From Bacteroidales bacterium WCE2008 (GTDB taxonomy: Bacteria > Bacteroidota > Bacteroidia > Bacteroidales > UBA932): a stretch of DNA of 64,000 bases. The notes under the pieces were generated by a model. The model was not told the DNA's origin and did not search any database. It saw nothing but the letters and a program-made list of their open reading frames with translations. Made by a program: the position numbers and the translations under genes. The stretch lies in assembly GCA_900167925.1 (NCBI GenBank), contig FUZM01000001.1, forward strand, positions 62,001 through 126,000, given 5' to 3'. Positions 33,926 to 42,778 of the stretch are shown piece by piece (position 1 is the first letter of the stretch; every line of letters starts with the position of its first letter).

Positions 33926-34410
33926 GTACATTCCTGATTATCCTCGCCGTGATTCTCGGCGTTGTCGGAATCATCGGAAGCATCGTTCCGGGGCTGCCGG
34001 GACCTCCTCTGAGCTGGCTCGGCCTTCTGCTGACCTACTTTGCCGGAGGGACCAATGCGGCCGGAGATCCGATCACCATGAAATTCCTGCTTATCTGGCT
34101 GGTTGTCACCACTATAGTGACAATACTGGACTATTTCGTACCGGCTTGGTTCACAAAGCTGACCGGCGGCAGCAAGTATGCCGGCCGCGGCGCCATCGCA
34201 GGTCTGATAATCGGTATGATCGTCCCGCCGGTAGGAGTAATCATAGGCTCCCTCGCGGGAGCTTTCCTGGCCGAGCTCATTTACGGCCAGAAAGATGCGC
34301 CGGACTCTCTTAAATCTGCATTCGGAGCTTTCCTGGGCTTCCTTTTCGGAACCGGAGTAAAGCTGATTGCAGCAGGGCTTATGATGTACTATATCATAGT
34401 ATATATTTAA
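33922..34410 (+). CDS. DUF456-family membrane protein
   Basis: This 162-residue protein has 4-5 membrane segments with the DUF456 pattern: GIIGSIVPGLPGPPLSWLGLL, YFVPAWFTKLTGGSKYAGRGA..GLIIGMIVPPVGVIIGSLAGA. Function unknown for the family. It is translationally coupled to the aminopeptidase gene. Confidence 0.85.
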   Translation: MSTFLIILAVILGVVGIIGSIVPGLPGPPLSWLGLLLTYFAGGTNAAGDPITMKFLLIWLVVTTIVTILDYFVPAWFTKLTGGSKYAGRGAIAGLIIGMIVPPVGVIIGSLAGAFLAELIYGQKDAPDSLKSAFGAFLGFLFGTGVKLIAAGLMMYYIIVYI

Positions 34411-34423
34411 TCGGCTTTAACTA

Positions 34424-34452
34424 TTGTTTTTTGTCGATTTTTGCTATTTTTG
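34424..34452 (+). promoter_or_regulatory. Promoter of asd (TTG-18-TATTTTTG)
   Basis: TTG (424-426) and TATTTTTG (445-452), spacing 18 nt, with the ATG 39 nt downstream. Confidence 0.65.
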
Positions 34453-34491
34453 CAACTGTCTGAATTGGAATAATTTTAAAACGAACTTAAA

Positions 34492-35499
34492 ATGAAAGTT
34501 GCAGTAGTAGGTGTCACCGGCCTTGTCGGGACAAGAATGATGGAAGTTCTTGAAGAAAGGAACTTCCCTGTAAGCGAATTCTTCCCTGTCGCTTCAGAAA
34601 GATCTGTTGGTAGAAAAGTAGTTTTCAAAGGGAAGGAATATGACGTGATCAGTGCAGAGGCTGCGATTGCAGCCCGCCCTGATGTCGCCATATTTTCAGC
34701 AGGAGGCGGCCCTTCGAGGGATCTTGCCCCTAAGTTTGCGGAAGTAGGCTGCCGCGTAGTCGATAATTCCTCTTACTGGAGGATGGACCCGACCAAGAAA
34801 CTGGTCATCCCGGAGATCAACCCGGACGTCCTCTCCCCTGACGACTACATCATCGCCAACCCGAACTGCTCTACGATCCAGATGCTCCTGCCTCTGGCTC
34901 CGCTGCACCGCAAGTATATCATCAAGCGCATCGTCGTTTCGACTTACCAGTCCGTTACCGGTTCCGGCAACAAGGCTGTAGCCCAGATGGAAGCCGAGAG
35001 AAATGGTGGGAAGTGGGGTGAATACCCTGCCTTCTACAACTATCCTATCGACCAGAACGTCATTCCCCACATCGACGTTTTCCTCGAGGACGGCTATACC
35101 AAGGAAGAGCGCAAGATGATGGACGAGACCCACAAGATTCTCGGCGACGACAAGATCGGCGTATCCGCAACGACAGCCCGCGTACCGGTCATCGGCGGTC
35201 ACTCCGAGTCAATCAACCTCGAGTTCGAGCGCGAGTTCGACCTCGCCGAAGTCCGTCGCATCTGGGAGAATACTCCTGGAGTCACTGTTGTCGACAATCC
35301 TGCCAAGAACGAGTATCCAATGCCGCTTTACGCCCTCGGAAAGGACGACGTGTTCGTCGGCCGTCTCCGCCGCGACCCTTCAGTCCAGAACGGACTCAAC
35401 TTCTGGTGCGTGTCGGACAATATCCGCAAGGGAGCAGCCACAAATGCAATCCAGATTGCAGAAGTACTTATCGAAAAAGGATTCCTGCCAAGATACTAG
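34492..35499 (+). CDS. asd: Aspartate-semialdehyde dehydrogenase
   Basis: This 335-residue enzyme makes aspartate semialdehyde for lysine/diaminopimelate, threonine and methionine. It has the NADP-binding AVVGVTGLVGTRMMEVL, the active-site Cys126 in NPNCSTIQMLLPL and His237 in IGGHSESINLEFE. Length is normal. It has its own promoter and a terminator that lies inside the 3' end of the convergent HD-domain gene. Confidence 0.95.
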   Translation: MKVAVVGVTGLVGTRMMEVLEERNFPVSEFFPVASERSVGRKVVFKGKEYDVISAEAAIAARPDVAIFSAGGGPSRDLAPKFAEVGCRVVDNSSYWRMDPTKKLVIPEINPDVLSPDDYIIANPNCSTIQMLLPLAPLHRKYIIKRIVVSTYQSVTGSGNKAVAQMEAERNGGKWGEYPAFYNYPIDQNVIPHIDVFLEDGYTKEERKMMDETHKILGDDKIGVSATTARVPVIGGHSESINLEFEREFDLAEVRRIWENTPGVTVVDNPAKNEYPMPLYALGKDDVFVGRLRRDPSVQNGLNFWCVSDNIRKGAATNAIQIAEVLIEKGFLPRY

Positions 35500-36113
35500 G
35501 CCCCGGAACCATAAGACTCTTCGAACAGACCGCGTAACCATACGCGGTCTTTCATTTTCTGGCGGAACTCCTCCAGCCTGACCGCATTCTCCGACTCCGG
35601 AATCCAGAGCTTCAGATAGCCGCCGTAGTCGTATTTCTCGGCCAGATGGTCCAGCGTCCTCTTCCAGTGCTCCTCCTTGTCGAGCTCGGGATAATGGTCG
35701 AGTCCATACTGTACCGTCCTGCGGACGATAGTCTCGCCGTCGATCATCCTGTCTGCCTCCGCGATGACCCGGCCATAGATCGATCTGGGCTCATGGTCAG
35801 CGGAAGCCCTATGGTCTTCTGCCGCCTGGGCGATAGTCTCTATCTGGTCTTCGGAGAACCATTCCCTGAGCCGGCGGTCCTCCCGGATTATCCGGCCTGA
35901 CGCCAGATGGTGGGTCTTCCGGCCCTCGACGAGGCCGGTATCATGGTAAGCCGCGGCCGCATAGACCATGTCTTCGTCGAGACCATACATCCGGGCCATG
36001 TCCAGACTGCGGGCGATGACGTCGCGGGCATGGCTCTCCCGGTGGGCGGCGTCGAAGTCGCGGTAGCGGGGAATTATCTCGCTTTCTACGTATTTTATAA
36101 GGGATTCCGTCAT
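35496..36113 (-). CDS. HD-domain phosphohydrolase
   Basis: This 205-residue protein has the HD metal site in AAAAYHDTGLVEG (His57-Asp58), an upstream H (AHRESHARDV) and QAAEDHRAS plus IYGRVIAEADRMID, typical of small stand-alone HD hydrolases acting on nucleotides. The substrate is not known. Its stop shares the sequence CTAG with the asd stop (convergent genes), and its start overlaps the cls stop by 4 nt. Confidence 0.82.
   Translation of the reverse strand: MTESLIKYVESEIIPRYRDFDAAHRESHARDVIARSLDMARMYGLDEDMVYAAAAYHDTGLVEGRKTHHLASGRIIREDRRLREWFSEDQIETIAQAAEDHRASADHEPRSIYGRVIAEADRMIDGETIVRRTVQYGLDHYPELDKEEHWKRTLDHLAEKYDYGGYLKLWIPESENAVRLEEFRQKMKDRVWLRGLFEESYGSGA
35527..35550 (+). terminator. 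asd terminator inside the convergent gene
   Basis: Perfect 10-bp stem AGACCGCGTA/TACGCGGTCT, loop ACCA, followed by TTCATTTT. It lies within the last 20 codons of the HD gene on the opposite strand. Confidence 0.75.
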
Positions 36114-37573
36114 AATACAGGTGCAAAAAGTCGCATTATCTTTTCGGCGAGAAGGTTGTACCAGCGCCTCTTGCCCCAGATTTCAAGGGTCACCTCGCGG
36201 CAGTTTTCCAGTTCCTTAAGGAAGATTCCCTTGTTATAAAGAGCTACCTCCTCGTCGAATATATAAGAATTAACTTCGTAGTTGATGTCGAAGCTTCTGT
36301 TGTCCATATTGGCCGAGCCTATCTGCGACAGGTAATCGTCAGCCACGAAGGTCTTGCTATGGTTGAACTCGCCCTCGCGCTCGTAGATGCGGATGCCCGC
36401 GTCCAGGCATTCCCCGAAGAAGGAACGGTTGGCCGGGCCCATCAGGAAAGTGTCCACCTTAGCAGGGACCATGAGACGCACGTCGACACCGCTGAGCGCC
36501 GCCATCTTCATCGCCTCGAGCACGGAATGCGGAGGCACGAAGTACGGGGTCTGGAGGTAGATATATTCCTTGGCATTGGCAAACACCCACTCGTAGCTCA
36601 TCTTGATTATGGGCCAGACCGCGTCAGGTTCGTCGGCGACTACCTGGACAGCCTTGTTCTTGAAGATGCGGCCGCCGGTCGGGAAAAGACCGACAGAAGG
36701 AGCATGGATCTGCGGATAGTACTCGGGGAGAAGTCTGTCGATGGAACCTCCTGAAGTCAGCCACGAGTCCATGAAGATGCTCTGGAGCATCGCAACGGCG
36801 TCTCCGGTCAGACGCAGATGAGTATCCCTCCACTTGAAGAAATAATGGTTGTTTATGTTCATTCCCCCGGTGTAGCCGATACGGCCGTCGATGACGACGA
36901 TCTTCCGGTGGTTGCGGGAGTTGATCGTAGCGATGGAGTTGAGAATGTGCAGAAGAGGCTGGTGGAAACGGACGACTTCGACGCCGGCTTTGCGCATCTC
37001 GTAATAGTAGCGGCCCGGAATCGGGAAATTGCCGATCGCTTCATAGAGGAAGCGGACCTTGACTCCCTGGCTGGCCTTCTGCATGAGGATTTCCCGGATG
37101 GCGCGGCTGCCCTCGTCGTTGCCGAAATGGAAATACTCCATATGGATATATTCCTTCGCTGTCAGCAGGTCCTCGAGCAGAAGTTCGAGCTTGCGGCGGC
37201 CGCTGGTCATGATCTCGAGAGCGTTGCCGGTCGTCAGTCGGGTGTAGTTGCGCGAAAGCATCCTGGAGAACGGTCTGTATTCTTCCCTGATGCTGCTCAG
37301 GTCGGTATCGGTATCGAGGAAGGCTTCGAGCTGCGGGGTCGTCTGGGACTTGATAAGGGCGTCGGAGCGGCGGTGTCGGAAATTAAAGATATAATGCGAC
37401 CGCCAGTTGATTCCGATAAGTATGTAGAGGATAAGTCCTACGAACGGGAGCACCGTTATGACCAGAAGCCATGCCACCTTCCTGCCGCTGTCTCCGTCGT
37501 CTAAAAGAATGACAAGGACCACTCCTAGCAAAAGCAGTCCGAACAGAATCGACAATGAGACGGTCAAGATCAT
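36110..37573 (-). CDS. cls: Cardiolipin synthase
   Basis: This 487-residue inner-membrane enzyme condenses phosphatidylglycerol to cardiolipin. It has two N-terminal membrane segments (4-24 and 33-53), then two phospholipase-D half-sites: NHRKIVVIDGRIGYTGG (His222-x-Lys224) and EFNHSKTFVADDYLSQIGS (His405-x-Lys407). Length matches ClsA-type enzymes. A -7 box ends only 6 nt before the ATG. Confidence 0.93.
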   Translation of the reverse strand: MILTVSLSILFGLLLLGVVLVILLDDGDSGRKVAWLLVITVLPFVGLILYILIGINWRSHYIFNFRHRRSDALIKSQTTPQLEAFLDTDTDLSSIREEYRPFSRMLSRNYTRLTTGNALEIMTSGRRKLELLLEDLLTAKEYIHMEYFHFGNDEGSRAIREILMQKASQGVKVRFLYEAIGNFPIPGRYYYEMRKAGVEVVRFHQPLLHILNSIATINSRNHRKIVVIDGRIGYTGGMNINNHYFFKWRDTHLRLTGDAVAMLQSIFMDSWLTSGGSIDRLLPEYYPQIHAPSVGLFPTGGRIFKNKAVQVVADEPDAVWPIIKMSYEWVFANAKEYIYLQTPYFVPPHSVLEAMKMAALSGVDVRLMVPAKVDTFLMGPANRSFFGECLDAGIRIYEREGEFNHSKTFVADDYLSQIGSANMDNRSFDINYEVNSYIFDEEVALYNKGIFLKELENCREVTLEIWGKRRWYNLLAEKIMRLFAPVL

Positions 37574-37579
37574 ATATCA

Positions 37580-37587
37580 CAAATATA
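37580..37587 (-). promoter_or_regulatory. -7 box (TATATTTG) abutting cls
   Basis: Minus-strand TATATTTG, 6 nt from the ATG, implies a leaderless or near-leaderless mRNA for cls and the HD gene. Confidence 0.55.
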
Positions 37588-37628
37588 AATAAACAAGGCA
37601 ATAATTGCAATTTTTTCTAAAAAAGTTA

Positions 37629-37657
37629 TTGTTATTCGATAAATATTTATAAATTTG
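37629..37657 (+). promoter_or_regulatory. Promoter of the NfeD-flotillin operon (TTG-18-TAAATTTG)
   Basis: TTG (629-631) and TAAATTTG (650-657), 18-nt spacing, 22 nt before the ATG at 37680. Confidence 0.65.
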
Positions 37658-37679
37658 CGATAAACAAACTCGTTATATT

Positions 37680-38282
37680 ATGATATCAGCATGGTGGGCC
37701 GGGCTTAGCCTGGCGATGAAAGTTCTATGGGGAATAACACTTACCGCTTCCCTCATCTTTGTGATTCAGACAATCGCTACCTTCATTGGTGCGGATGCCG
37801 ACACTGATTTCGACATCCCTGACGGGGATCTCGATACTGGCATTACGGAATCCATGGATCCGGGAATGAACCTTCTGACATTCCGCAATTTTGTCAATTT
37901 CTTCCTCGGCTTCGGATGGTCTGCCATCCTGCTCAAGGACAGCATCCAGTCAAAAGGAGTGCTCCTTCTGGTAGCAATTCTGATCGGCGTCGCTCTCGTA
38001 GCGATGGTGATGTACCTCTTCAAACTGCTTAACGGCATGCAGCAGAGCGGAAACATCAATATCTACCGCAGCGCTGCCGGCTGCCAGGGCACCGTCTATC
38101 TGACTATCCCGGGAGAGCGCAAGGGAGAAGGCAAGGTGCAGATAAGCATCAACGGGGCCATCCGCGAGTACAACGCCCTGACCGACGGGGACGAGATCAA
38201 GACCGGAACTCCGATCAAGGTCCTCGAAGCTGTCAATGACAGCACTCTTTTAGTAGAAGAATTAACCTCTTTAATAATATAA
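37680..38282 (+). CDS. NfeD-like membrane protein with OB-fold
   Basis: This 200-residue protein has membrane segments near residues 12-36, 68-86 and 93-113, and a C-terminal OB-fold-like domain (CQGTVYLTIPGERKGEGKVQ ... YNALTDGDEIKTGTPIKVLE). The order and the flotillin gene 4 nt downstream match NfeD/YuaF-flotillin operons, in which NfeD partners flotillin in membrane microdomains. Confidence 0.8.
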   Translation: MISAWWAGLSLAMKVLWGITLTASLIFVIQTIATFIGADADTDFDIPDGDLDTGITESMDPGMNLLTFRNFVNFFLGFGWSAILLKDSIQSKGVLLLVAILIGVALVAMVMYLFKLLNGMQQSGNINIYRSAAGCQGTVYLTIPGERKGEGKVQISINGAIREYNALTDGDEIKTGTPIKVLEAVNDSTLLVEELTSLII

Positions 38283-38286
38283 TACC

Positions 38287-39705
38287 ATGACACTATCCTT
38301 GCTCCTTATCATCGTAGCAGTATTGTTCGTAACCTTCACTGCAATACTGCACCGCTACAAACGTTGTCCATCAGACAAGATTCTCGTAATATACGGTAAG
38401 ACCGGAAAGAACAAGGAAGGAAGCATTTCTTCCGCAAGATGTATTCACGGAGGCGCCTCCTTCATCTGGCCTGTATTCCAGAGCTATGCATTCCTCGATC
38501 TTACCCCTATCTCAATCGAGTGCAACCTTACCAACGCGCTTTCTAAGCAGAATATCCGCGTTGACGTTCCTTGCCGCTTCACCGTCGGTATCTCCACCGA
38601 TCCTGACAGCATGACCAACGCCGCAGAGCGACTTCTCGGTCTCTCTATCGAGAATATCCAGAACATCGCCACCGATATCCTCTTCGGTCAGCTCCGTCTG
38701 GTCATCGCTACAATGGATATCGAGGAAATCAACGCCGACCGCGACAAGTTCCTCGCCAACGTCAGCACCAATGTGGAGGCCGAACTCCGCAAGATCGGTC
38801 TTAAGCTTATCAACGTCAACGTAACCGATATCCGTGACGAGTCAGGCTATATCGAGGCTCTCGGTAAGGAGGCTGCCGCCAAGGCTATCAATGACGCCAA
38901 GAAGAGCGTTGCAGAGCAGAACAGATTCGGTGAGATCGGTAAAGCCGAGGCCGACAGGGACAAGGATATCCGTATCGCCGAGACTTCCCGAGACACCCGT
39001 ATCAAGACCGCCGAGGCCAACGCCCTCGCAGTCGAAGGAGAGAACAACTCCAAGATCACAATCGCCAACTCTGACGCACTCCGCAGGGAGAAAGAGGCAG
39101 AAGCAGCACGCATCGCCGTGGCAGCCGAGAAAGTCCAGGCTGCAAAAGCCCTCGAGGAGGCCTACAAGTCCGAGCGTGACGCCGAGCTTGCCCGTGCCGA
39201 AAGAGAAAAAGCTACCCAGCAGGCCAACATCGTCGTTCCTGCCCAGATCGACAAGGAGAAGGCTATCATCGACGCCGAAGCCGAGGCAGAGAAGATCCGC
39301 CGTATGGCAAAAGGTGAGGCTGACGCCATCTTCGCCAAGATGGATGCCCAGGCCCGCGGTACTCTCGAAGTGCTCTCAAAGCAGGCTGAAGGTTTCAACC
39401 AGCTCGTTAACGCTGCCGCAGGAGACCCTCAGAAGGCTGTGCTCATGCTGATCGCAGACAAGCTGCCGGAGCTCGTCAAGACTCAGGTCGAGGCTGTCAA
39501 GGGCATCAACATCGACAAGGTTACCGTCTGGGATACCGGCAACGGAGCCGACGGCAAAACCGCTACTTCGAACTTTATTTCAGGTATGATGAAGTCCGTA
39601 CCTCCGCTTGACGACCTGTTCAAGATGGCCGGAATGAACCTGCCTAATTATCTCAAGGGCGCTGAAAAACCAGCCGAAGAAGATAAAAAAGAAGAAAACG
39701 AATAA
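38287..39705 (+). CDS. Flotillin-like SPFH protein
   Basis: This 472-residue protein has an N-terminal hydrophobic anchor (LSLLLIIVAVLFVTFTAIL), an SPFH domain (CHRY..ILVIYGKTG to VTDIRDESGYIEALGKEAAA) and a long Ala/Glu-rich coiled coil (KAEADRDKDIRIAETSRDTR, EAEKIRRMAKGEADAI) with a short C-terminal tail ending in acidic/lysine residues. Flotillins organise lipid microdomains. It belongs to the YqiK/FloT group and is the second gene of the operon. Confidence 0.9.
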   Translation: MTLSLLLIIVAVLFVTFTAILHRYKRCPSDKILVIYGKTGKNKEGSISSARCIHGGASFIWPVFQSYAFLDLTPISIECNLTNALSKQNIRVDVPCRFTVGISTDPDSMTNAAERLLGLSIENIQNIATDILFGQLRLVIATMDIEEINADRDKFLANVSTNVEAELRKIGLKLINVNVTDIRDESGYIEALGKEAAAKAINDAKKSVAEQNRFGEIGKAEADRDKDIRIAETSRDTRIKTAEANALAVEGENNSKITIANSDALRREKEAEAARIAVAAEKVQAAKALEEAYKSERDAELARAEREKATQQANIVVPAQIDKEKAIIDAEAEAEKIRRMAKGEADAIFAKMDAQARGTLEVLSKQAEGFNQLVNAAAGDPQKAVLMLIADKLPELVKTQVEAVKGINIDKVTVWDTGNGADGKTATSNFISGMMKSVPPLDDLFKMAGMNLPNYLKGAEKPAEEDKKEENE

Positions 39706-39708
39706 AAT

Positions 39709-39918
39709 ATGCCGATAATAGTCAACATAGATGTGATGCTGGCGAGGCGTAAAATGCATTCAGGGGAGCTCGCCGAGAAAATAGGTATCTCGGCGGCTAA
39801 CCTTTCAATTCTTAAGACCGGAAAGGCTAAAGCCATACGGTTCAGTACTTTAGAATCAATATGCAATGCCCTCGACTGCCAGCCAGGGGATATTTTGGAA
39901 TACGCAAGCGACTCTTAA
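39709..39918 (+). CDS. Small XRE-family HTH regulator
   Basis: This 69-residue single-domain protein reads DVMLARRKMHSGELAEKIGI, SAANLSILKTGKAKAIRFST and LESICNALDCQPGDILEY, the complete Cro/CI-type HTH of the YozG kind. It begins 3 nt after flotillin and precedes the nitrilase gene by 3 nt, so all four genes form one unit. Target unknown. Confidence 0.88.
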   Translation: MPIIVNIDVMLARRKMHSGELAEKIGISAANLSILKTGKAKAIRFSTLESICNALDCQPGDILEYASDS

Positions 39919-39921
39919 AAA

Positions 39922-40695
39922 ATGAAATTGACGCTTATTCAGGCGGATCAGGTCTGGAAGGATCCGGCCGCCAACAGGGACCGTGTAAGACAACTGGTGA
40001 TGAGCCAGGAAGATACGGATCTCATTATACTCCCCGAAATGTTTGCAACCGGTTTCGTAACTGAGCCGGAGGGTGTCGCCGAAAGCGACGACAGCGAAAG
40101 CCTGAAGCTTATGAAGGAGCTTGCGGCCGCGCGCAACTGCGCGATAGCCGGCAGTCTCGCCATAAGGGAACAGGCCTCTGGCGCATATAGAAACAGGTTT
40201 TACTTCGTAAAGCCGGACGGATCCGTGCGATACTACGACAAACACCATCTCTTCACCCACAGCGGAGAGCATCTTCGCTATTCCCCGGGCGAAGAACGGG
40301 TCGTAGTCGAATACAAGGGCGTAAGGATCCTGCTGCAGGTCTGCTACGACCTGCGGTTCCCGGTATTCGCCCGCAACAAGGCTGTCGGCGCAGGTGCCGA
40401 TTATGACCTTATAATATACGTTGCGAGCTGGCCGGAGCAACGGATTGCGGCCTGGGATGCCCTTCTGAAAGCCCGTGCAATAGAGAACCAGTGCTACGTA
40501 GCAGGTGTAAACAGGGTCGGAGAAGACCCCGGAAACAAATATTCCGGACATTCTACTTTTATAGATCCGTACGGCAAAATACTTTCAATCTGTAAGGAAA
40601 ATGAAGTGGATTCAAAGACTTGTGAAATAGACCTGCCACTTCTGGTTTCTTTTAGAAACACCTTCCCAGTGCTTCAAGACGCTGATTTACATTAA
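39922..40695 (+). CDS. Nitrilase-family omega-amidase-like hydrolase
   Basis: This 257-residue carbon-nitrogen hydrolase has the full triad: Glu39 (ILPEMF), Lys107 (YDKHHLF) and Cys141 (LLQVCYDLRFPVF). The sequence resembles YafV/Nit2, which hydrolyse the omega-amide of 2-oxoglutaramate-type acids in metabolite repair. Fourth gene of the NfeD-flotillin unit. Confidence 0.87.
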   Translation: MKLTLIQADQVWKDPAANRDRVRQLVMSQEDTDLIILPEMFATGFVTEPEGVAESDDSESLKLMKELAAARNCAIAGSLAIREQASGAYRNRFYFVKPDGSVRYYDKHHLFTHSGEHLRYSPGEERVVVEYKGVRILLQVCYDLRFPVFARNKAVGAGADYDLIIYVASWPEQRIAAWDALLKARAIENQCYVAGVNRVGEDPGNKYSGHSTFIDPYGKILSICKENEVDSKTCEIDLPLLVSFRNTFPVLQDADLH

Positions 40696-40712
40696 AATAT
40701 TGCATAAAATAC

Positions 40713-40743
40713 TTGCATTTCAGAAAAAAGAAAACTACTTTTG
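40713..40743 (+). promoter_or_regulatory. Promoter of the ilv-leu operon (TTG-20-TACTTTTG)
   Basis: TTG (713-715) and TACTTTTG (736-743), 20-nt spacing. The predicted RNA start near 40750 lies about 20 nt before the leader-peptide ATG and about 180 nt before ilvD. Confidence 0.6.
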
Positions 40744-40769
40744 TCCCAGTTAGAAAATGTAAGAGCATT

Positions 40770-40847
40770 ATGCAACTTTCGTCTACTATTATTATTAGCG
40801 TCCTTATCGTCCTCGTCCTTAGACCGCGCGGACTGGGAAGGCGTTGA
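40770..40847 (+). CDS. ilvL: ilv-leu operon leader peptide (attenuator)
   Basis: A 25-codon frame, ATG at 40770 and TGA at 40845-40847, too short for usual gene callers. Residues 7-17 are IIISVLIVLVL: 10 of 11 are Ile, Val or Leu, the three end products of the operon. It then ends RPRGLGRR. This is the control-codon design of enteric ilvGMEDA leaders: shortage of any branched-chain aminoacyl-tRNA would stall the ribosome at 40788-40820. No function outside regulation is expected. Confidence 0.85.
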   Translation: MQLSSTIIISVLIVLVLRPRGLGRR

Positions 40848-40904
40848 CGAAGATGCAACTAAGATATTAACCCTTCTCAGTCCGAACGCTGGGGAGGGTT
40901 TTTT
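40829..40904 (+). promoter_or_regulatory. Transcription attenuator: antiterminator and terminator stems
   Basis: Antiterminator: 829-841 pairs with 872-884 over 13 bp (one G-U). Terminator: 869-878 pairs with 891-900 over 10 bp (several G-U), followed by T899-T904. The two stems share 872-878 and exclude each other. The first strand of the antiterminator (829-841) lies in the last codons of the leader peptide, so a ribosome reaching the stop at 845 masks it and the terminator forms. A ribosome stalled at the Ile/Val/Leu run leaves it free and transcription continues into ilvD. Confidence 0.82.
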
Positions 40905-40929
40905 ATAAAACGAACGACAAATAAAAGAC

Positions 40930-42765
40930 ATGAAACACCCCTTCAGAAGCTCCGTTACATTTGATGGCCGGAGAATGGCTGGCGCCCGCGCTCTCTGGAT
41001 CGCGGCCGGCATGAAAAAGGAACAGGTCGGAAAACCGGTGATCGCAGTGGTCAACTCCTTCACCCAATTCGTCCCGGGCCACACGCACCTTCACGAGGTG
41101 GGTCAGCTCGTCAAGGAGGAAATCGCTAAACTTGGATGCTATGCCGCAGAATTCAACACGATTGCCGTCGACGACGGTATCGCAATGGGCCACGACGGCA
41201 TGCTCTACTCTCTTCCTTCGAGGGACATCATCGCAGACAGCGTCGAGTATATGGTCAATGCCCATAAGGCCGACGCGATGGTCTGTATAAGCAATTGCGA
41301 CAAGATAACTCCGGGCATGCTGATGGCTGCCATGAGACTGAACATCCCCACTGTCTTCGTCTCCGGAGGTCCGATGGAAGCGGGAGTCCGCGGTCCGGAA
41401 AGGCTCGACCTGATCGATGCAATGGTCAAGTCGGCCGACACTTCTCTCAGCGATGAGGAAGTCGCCGAAATCGAGGCCTGCGCCTGCCCCGGATGCGGTT
41501 GCTGCTCCGGCATGTTCACGGCCAATTCGATGAACTGCCTTACCGAGGCAATAGGTCTCTCGCTGCCGGGCAACGGCACTGTCGTAGCGACCCACGCCAA
41601 CCGCAAGGAACTGTTCCGCAAAGCTGCCAGGCTTATCGTGGAGAATGCTTACAAGTATTACCGCGACGGAGATGAAAGCGTGCTGCCGAGATCGATCGCA
41701 AGCCGTCAGGCCTTCCTCAATGCCATGTGCCTGGATATCGCGATGGGCGGCTCGACCAATACGGTCCTGCACCTTCTGGCAGTCGCCGACGAGGCCGGAG
41801 CGGACTTCAAAATGGGGGATATAGACATGCTTTCCCGCAAGGTGCCTTGCCTTTGCAAGGTCGCCCCGAACACGAACAAGTTCCATGTCCAGGACGTAAA
41901 CCGCGCAGGAGGAGTGCTCGCCATAATGAATGAACTCGCAAAGGGAGGTCTCGTCGACACATCCCTGCGCAGAGTCGACGGACTGAGCCTCGCTGAAGCT
42001 ATCGACAGCTATTGCGTCCTCAGCTCCAACCAGACCGACGAAGCAAAGAAAATCTATCTTAGCGGCCCGGGCAATAAGTTCAGCACCAGTATGGGCTCCC
42101 AGGAATCCTATTACGACAGTTTCGACACCGACAGGGCGACAGGATGTATCCGTGATCTCAGTCACGCCTATTCCAAGGACGGAGGTCTCGCAGTCTTGTT
42201 CGGGAACATAGCCCTCGACGGCTGCGTTGTCAAGACTGCAGGAGTCGATGAATCCTCGCTCAAGTTTTCCGGCACCGCGAAAGTCTTCGACTCCCAGGAA
42301 GAAGCCTGCGACGGCATTCTCGGCGGCAAAGTCCAGGCCGGCGACGTCGTTGTGATAACATACGAAGGCCCTAAGGGCGGCCCCGGGATGCAGGAAATGC
42401 TTTACCCGACCTCATACATCAAATCGAGACATCTCGGAAAGGCCTGCGCCCTTATCACTGACGGCCGTTTCAGCGGAGGAACCTCCGGACTGAGCATCGG
42501 CCATATCTCCCCTGAGGCTGCAGCCGGCGGCAATATCGGGCTCGTGCGCGACGGGGACATCATCGACATCGACATCCCGGCACGAAGCATCAGCGTCCGT
42601 CTAGACGACAGGCAGCTGGAGGCCCGCAGGGCTGAGGAGATGGCACGCGGCGACAAGGCTTTCACTCCACCGAGAAGGCAGAGAATCGTATCCAAGAGCC
42701 TCAAGGCCTACGCCGCGGCAGTAAGTTCCGCCGACAAAGGAGCAGTCAGAATAATCAAAGGATAA
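40930..42765 (+). CDS. ilvD: Dihydroxy-acid dehydratase
   Basis: This 611-residue Fe-S enzyme dehydrates 2,3-dihydroxy-acids to 2-oxo acids in Ile and Val synthesis. Signatures: [38 protein letters not shown], and GGRFSG-type [21 protein letters not shown]. The cluster cysteines in CDK and CPGCGCC are intact. First gene of the operon, 26 nt past the attenuator T-run. Confidence 0.96.
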   Translation: MKHPFRSSVTFDGRRMAGARALWIAAGMKKEQVGKPVIAVVNSFTQFVPGHTHLHEVGQLVKEEIAKLGCYAAEFNTIAVDDGIAMGHDGMLYSLPSRDIIADSVEYMVNAHKADAMVCISNCDKITPGMLMAAMRLNIPTVFVSGGPMEAGVRGPERLDLIDAMVKSADTSLSDEEVAEIEACACPGCGCCSGMFTANSMNCLTEAIGLSLPGNGTVVATHANRKELFRKAARLIVENAYKYYRDGDESVLPRSIASRQAFLNAMCLDIAMGGSTNTVLHLLAVADEAGADFKMGDIDMLSRKVPCLCKVAPNTNKFHVQDVNRAGGVLAIMNELAKGGLVDTSLRRVDGLSLAEAIDSYCVLSSNQTDEAKKIYLSGPGNKFSTSMGSQESYYDSFDTDRATGCIRDLSHAYSKDGGLAVLFGNIALDGCVVKTAGVDESSLKFSGTAKVFDSQEEACDGILGGKVQAGDVVVITYEGPKGGPGMQEMLYPTSYIKSRHLGKACALITDGRFSGGTSGLSIGHISPEAAAGGNIGLVRDGDIIDIDIPARSISVRLDDRQLEARRAEEMARGDKAFTPPRRQRIVSKSLKAYAAAVSSADKGAVRIIKG

Positions 42766-42778
42766 AACTTCGTCAGAT

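Noticed and set aside
32936..33931. 331-codon minus-strand frame opposite the M24 peptidase
   Set aside because: Shadow of a clear coding gene with all five metal ligands.
40903..42165. 420-codon minus-strand frame opposite ilvD
   Set aside because: Antisense shadow; no promoter or motif, and it runs through the attenuator T-run.
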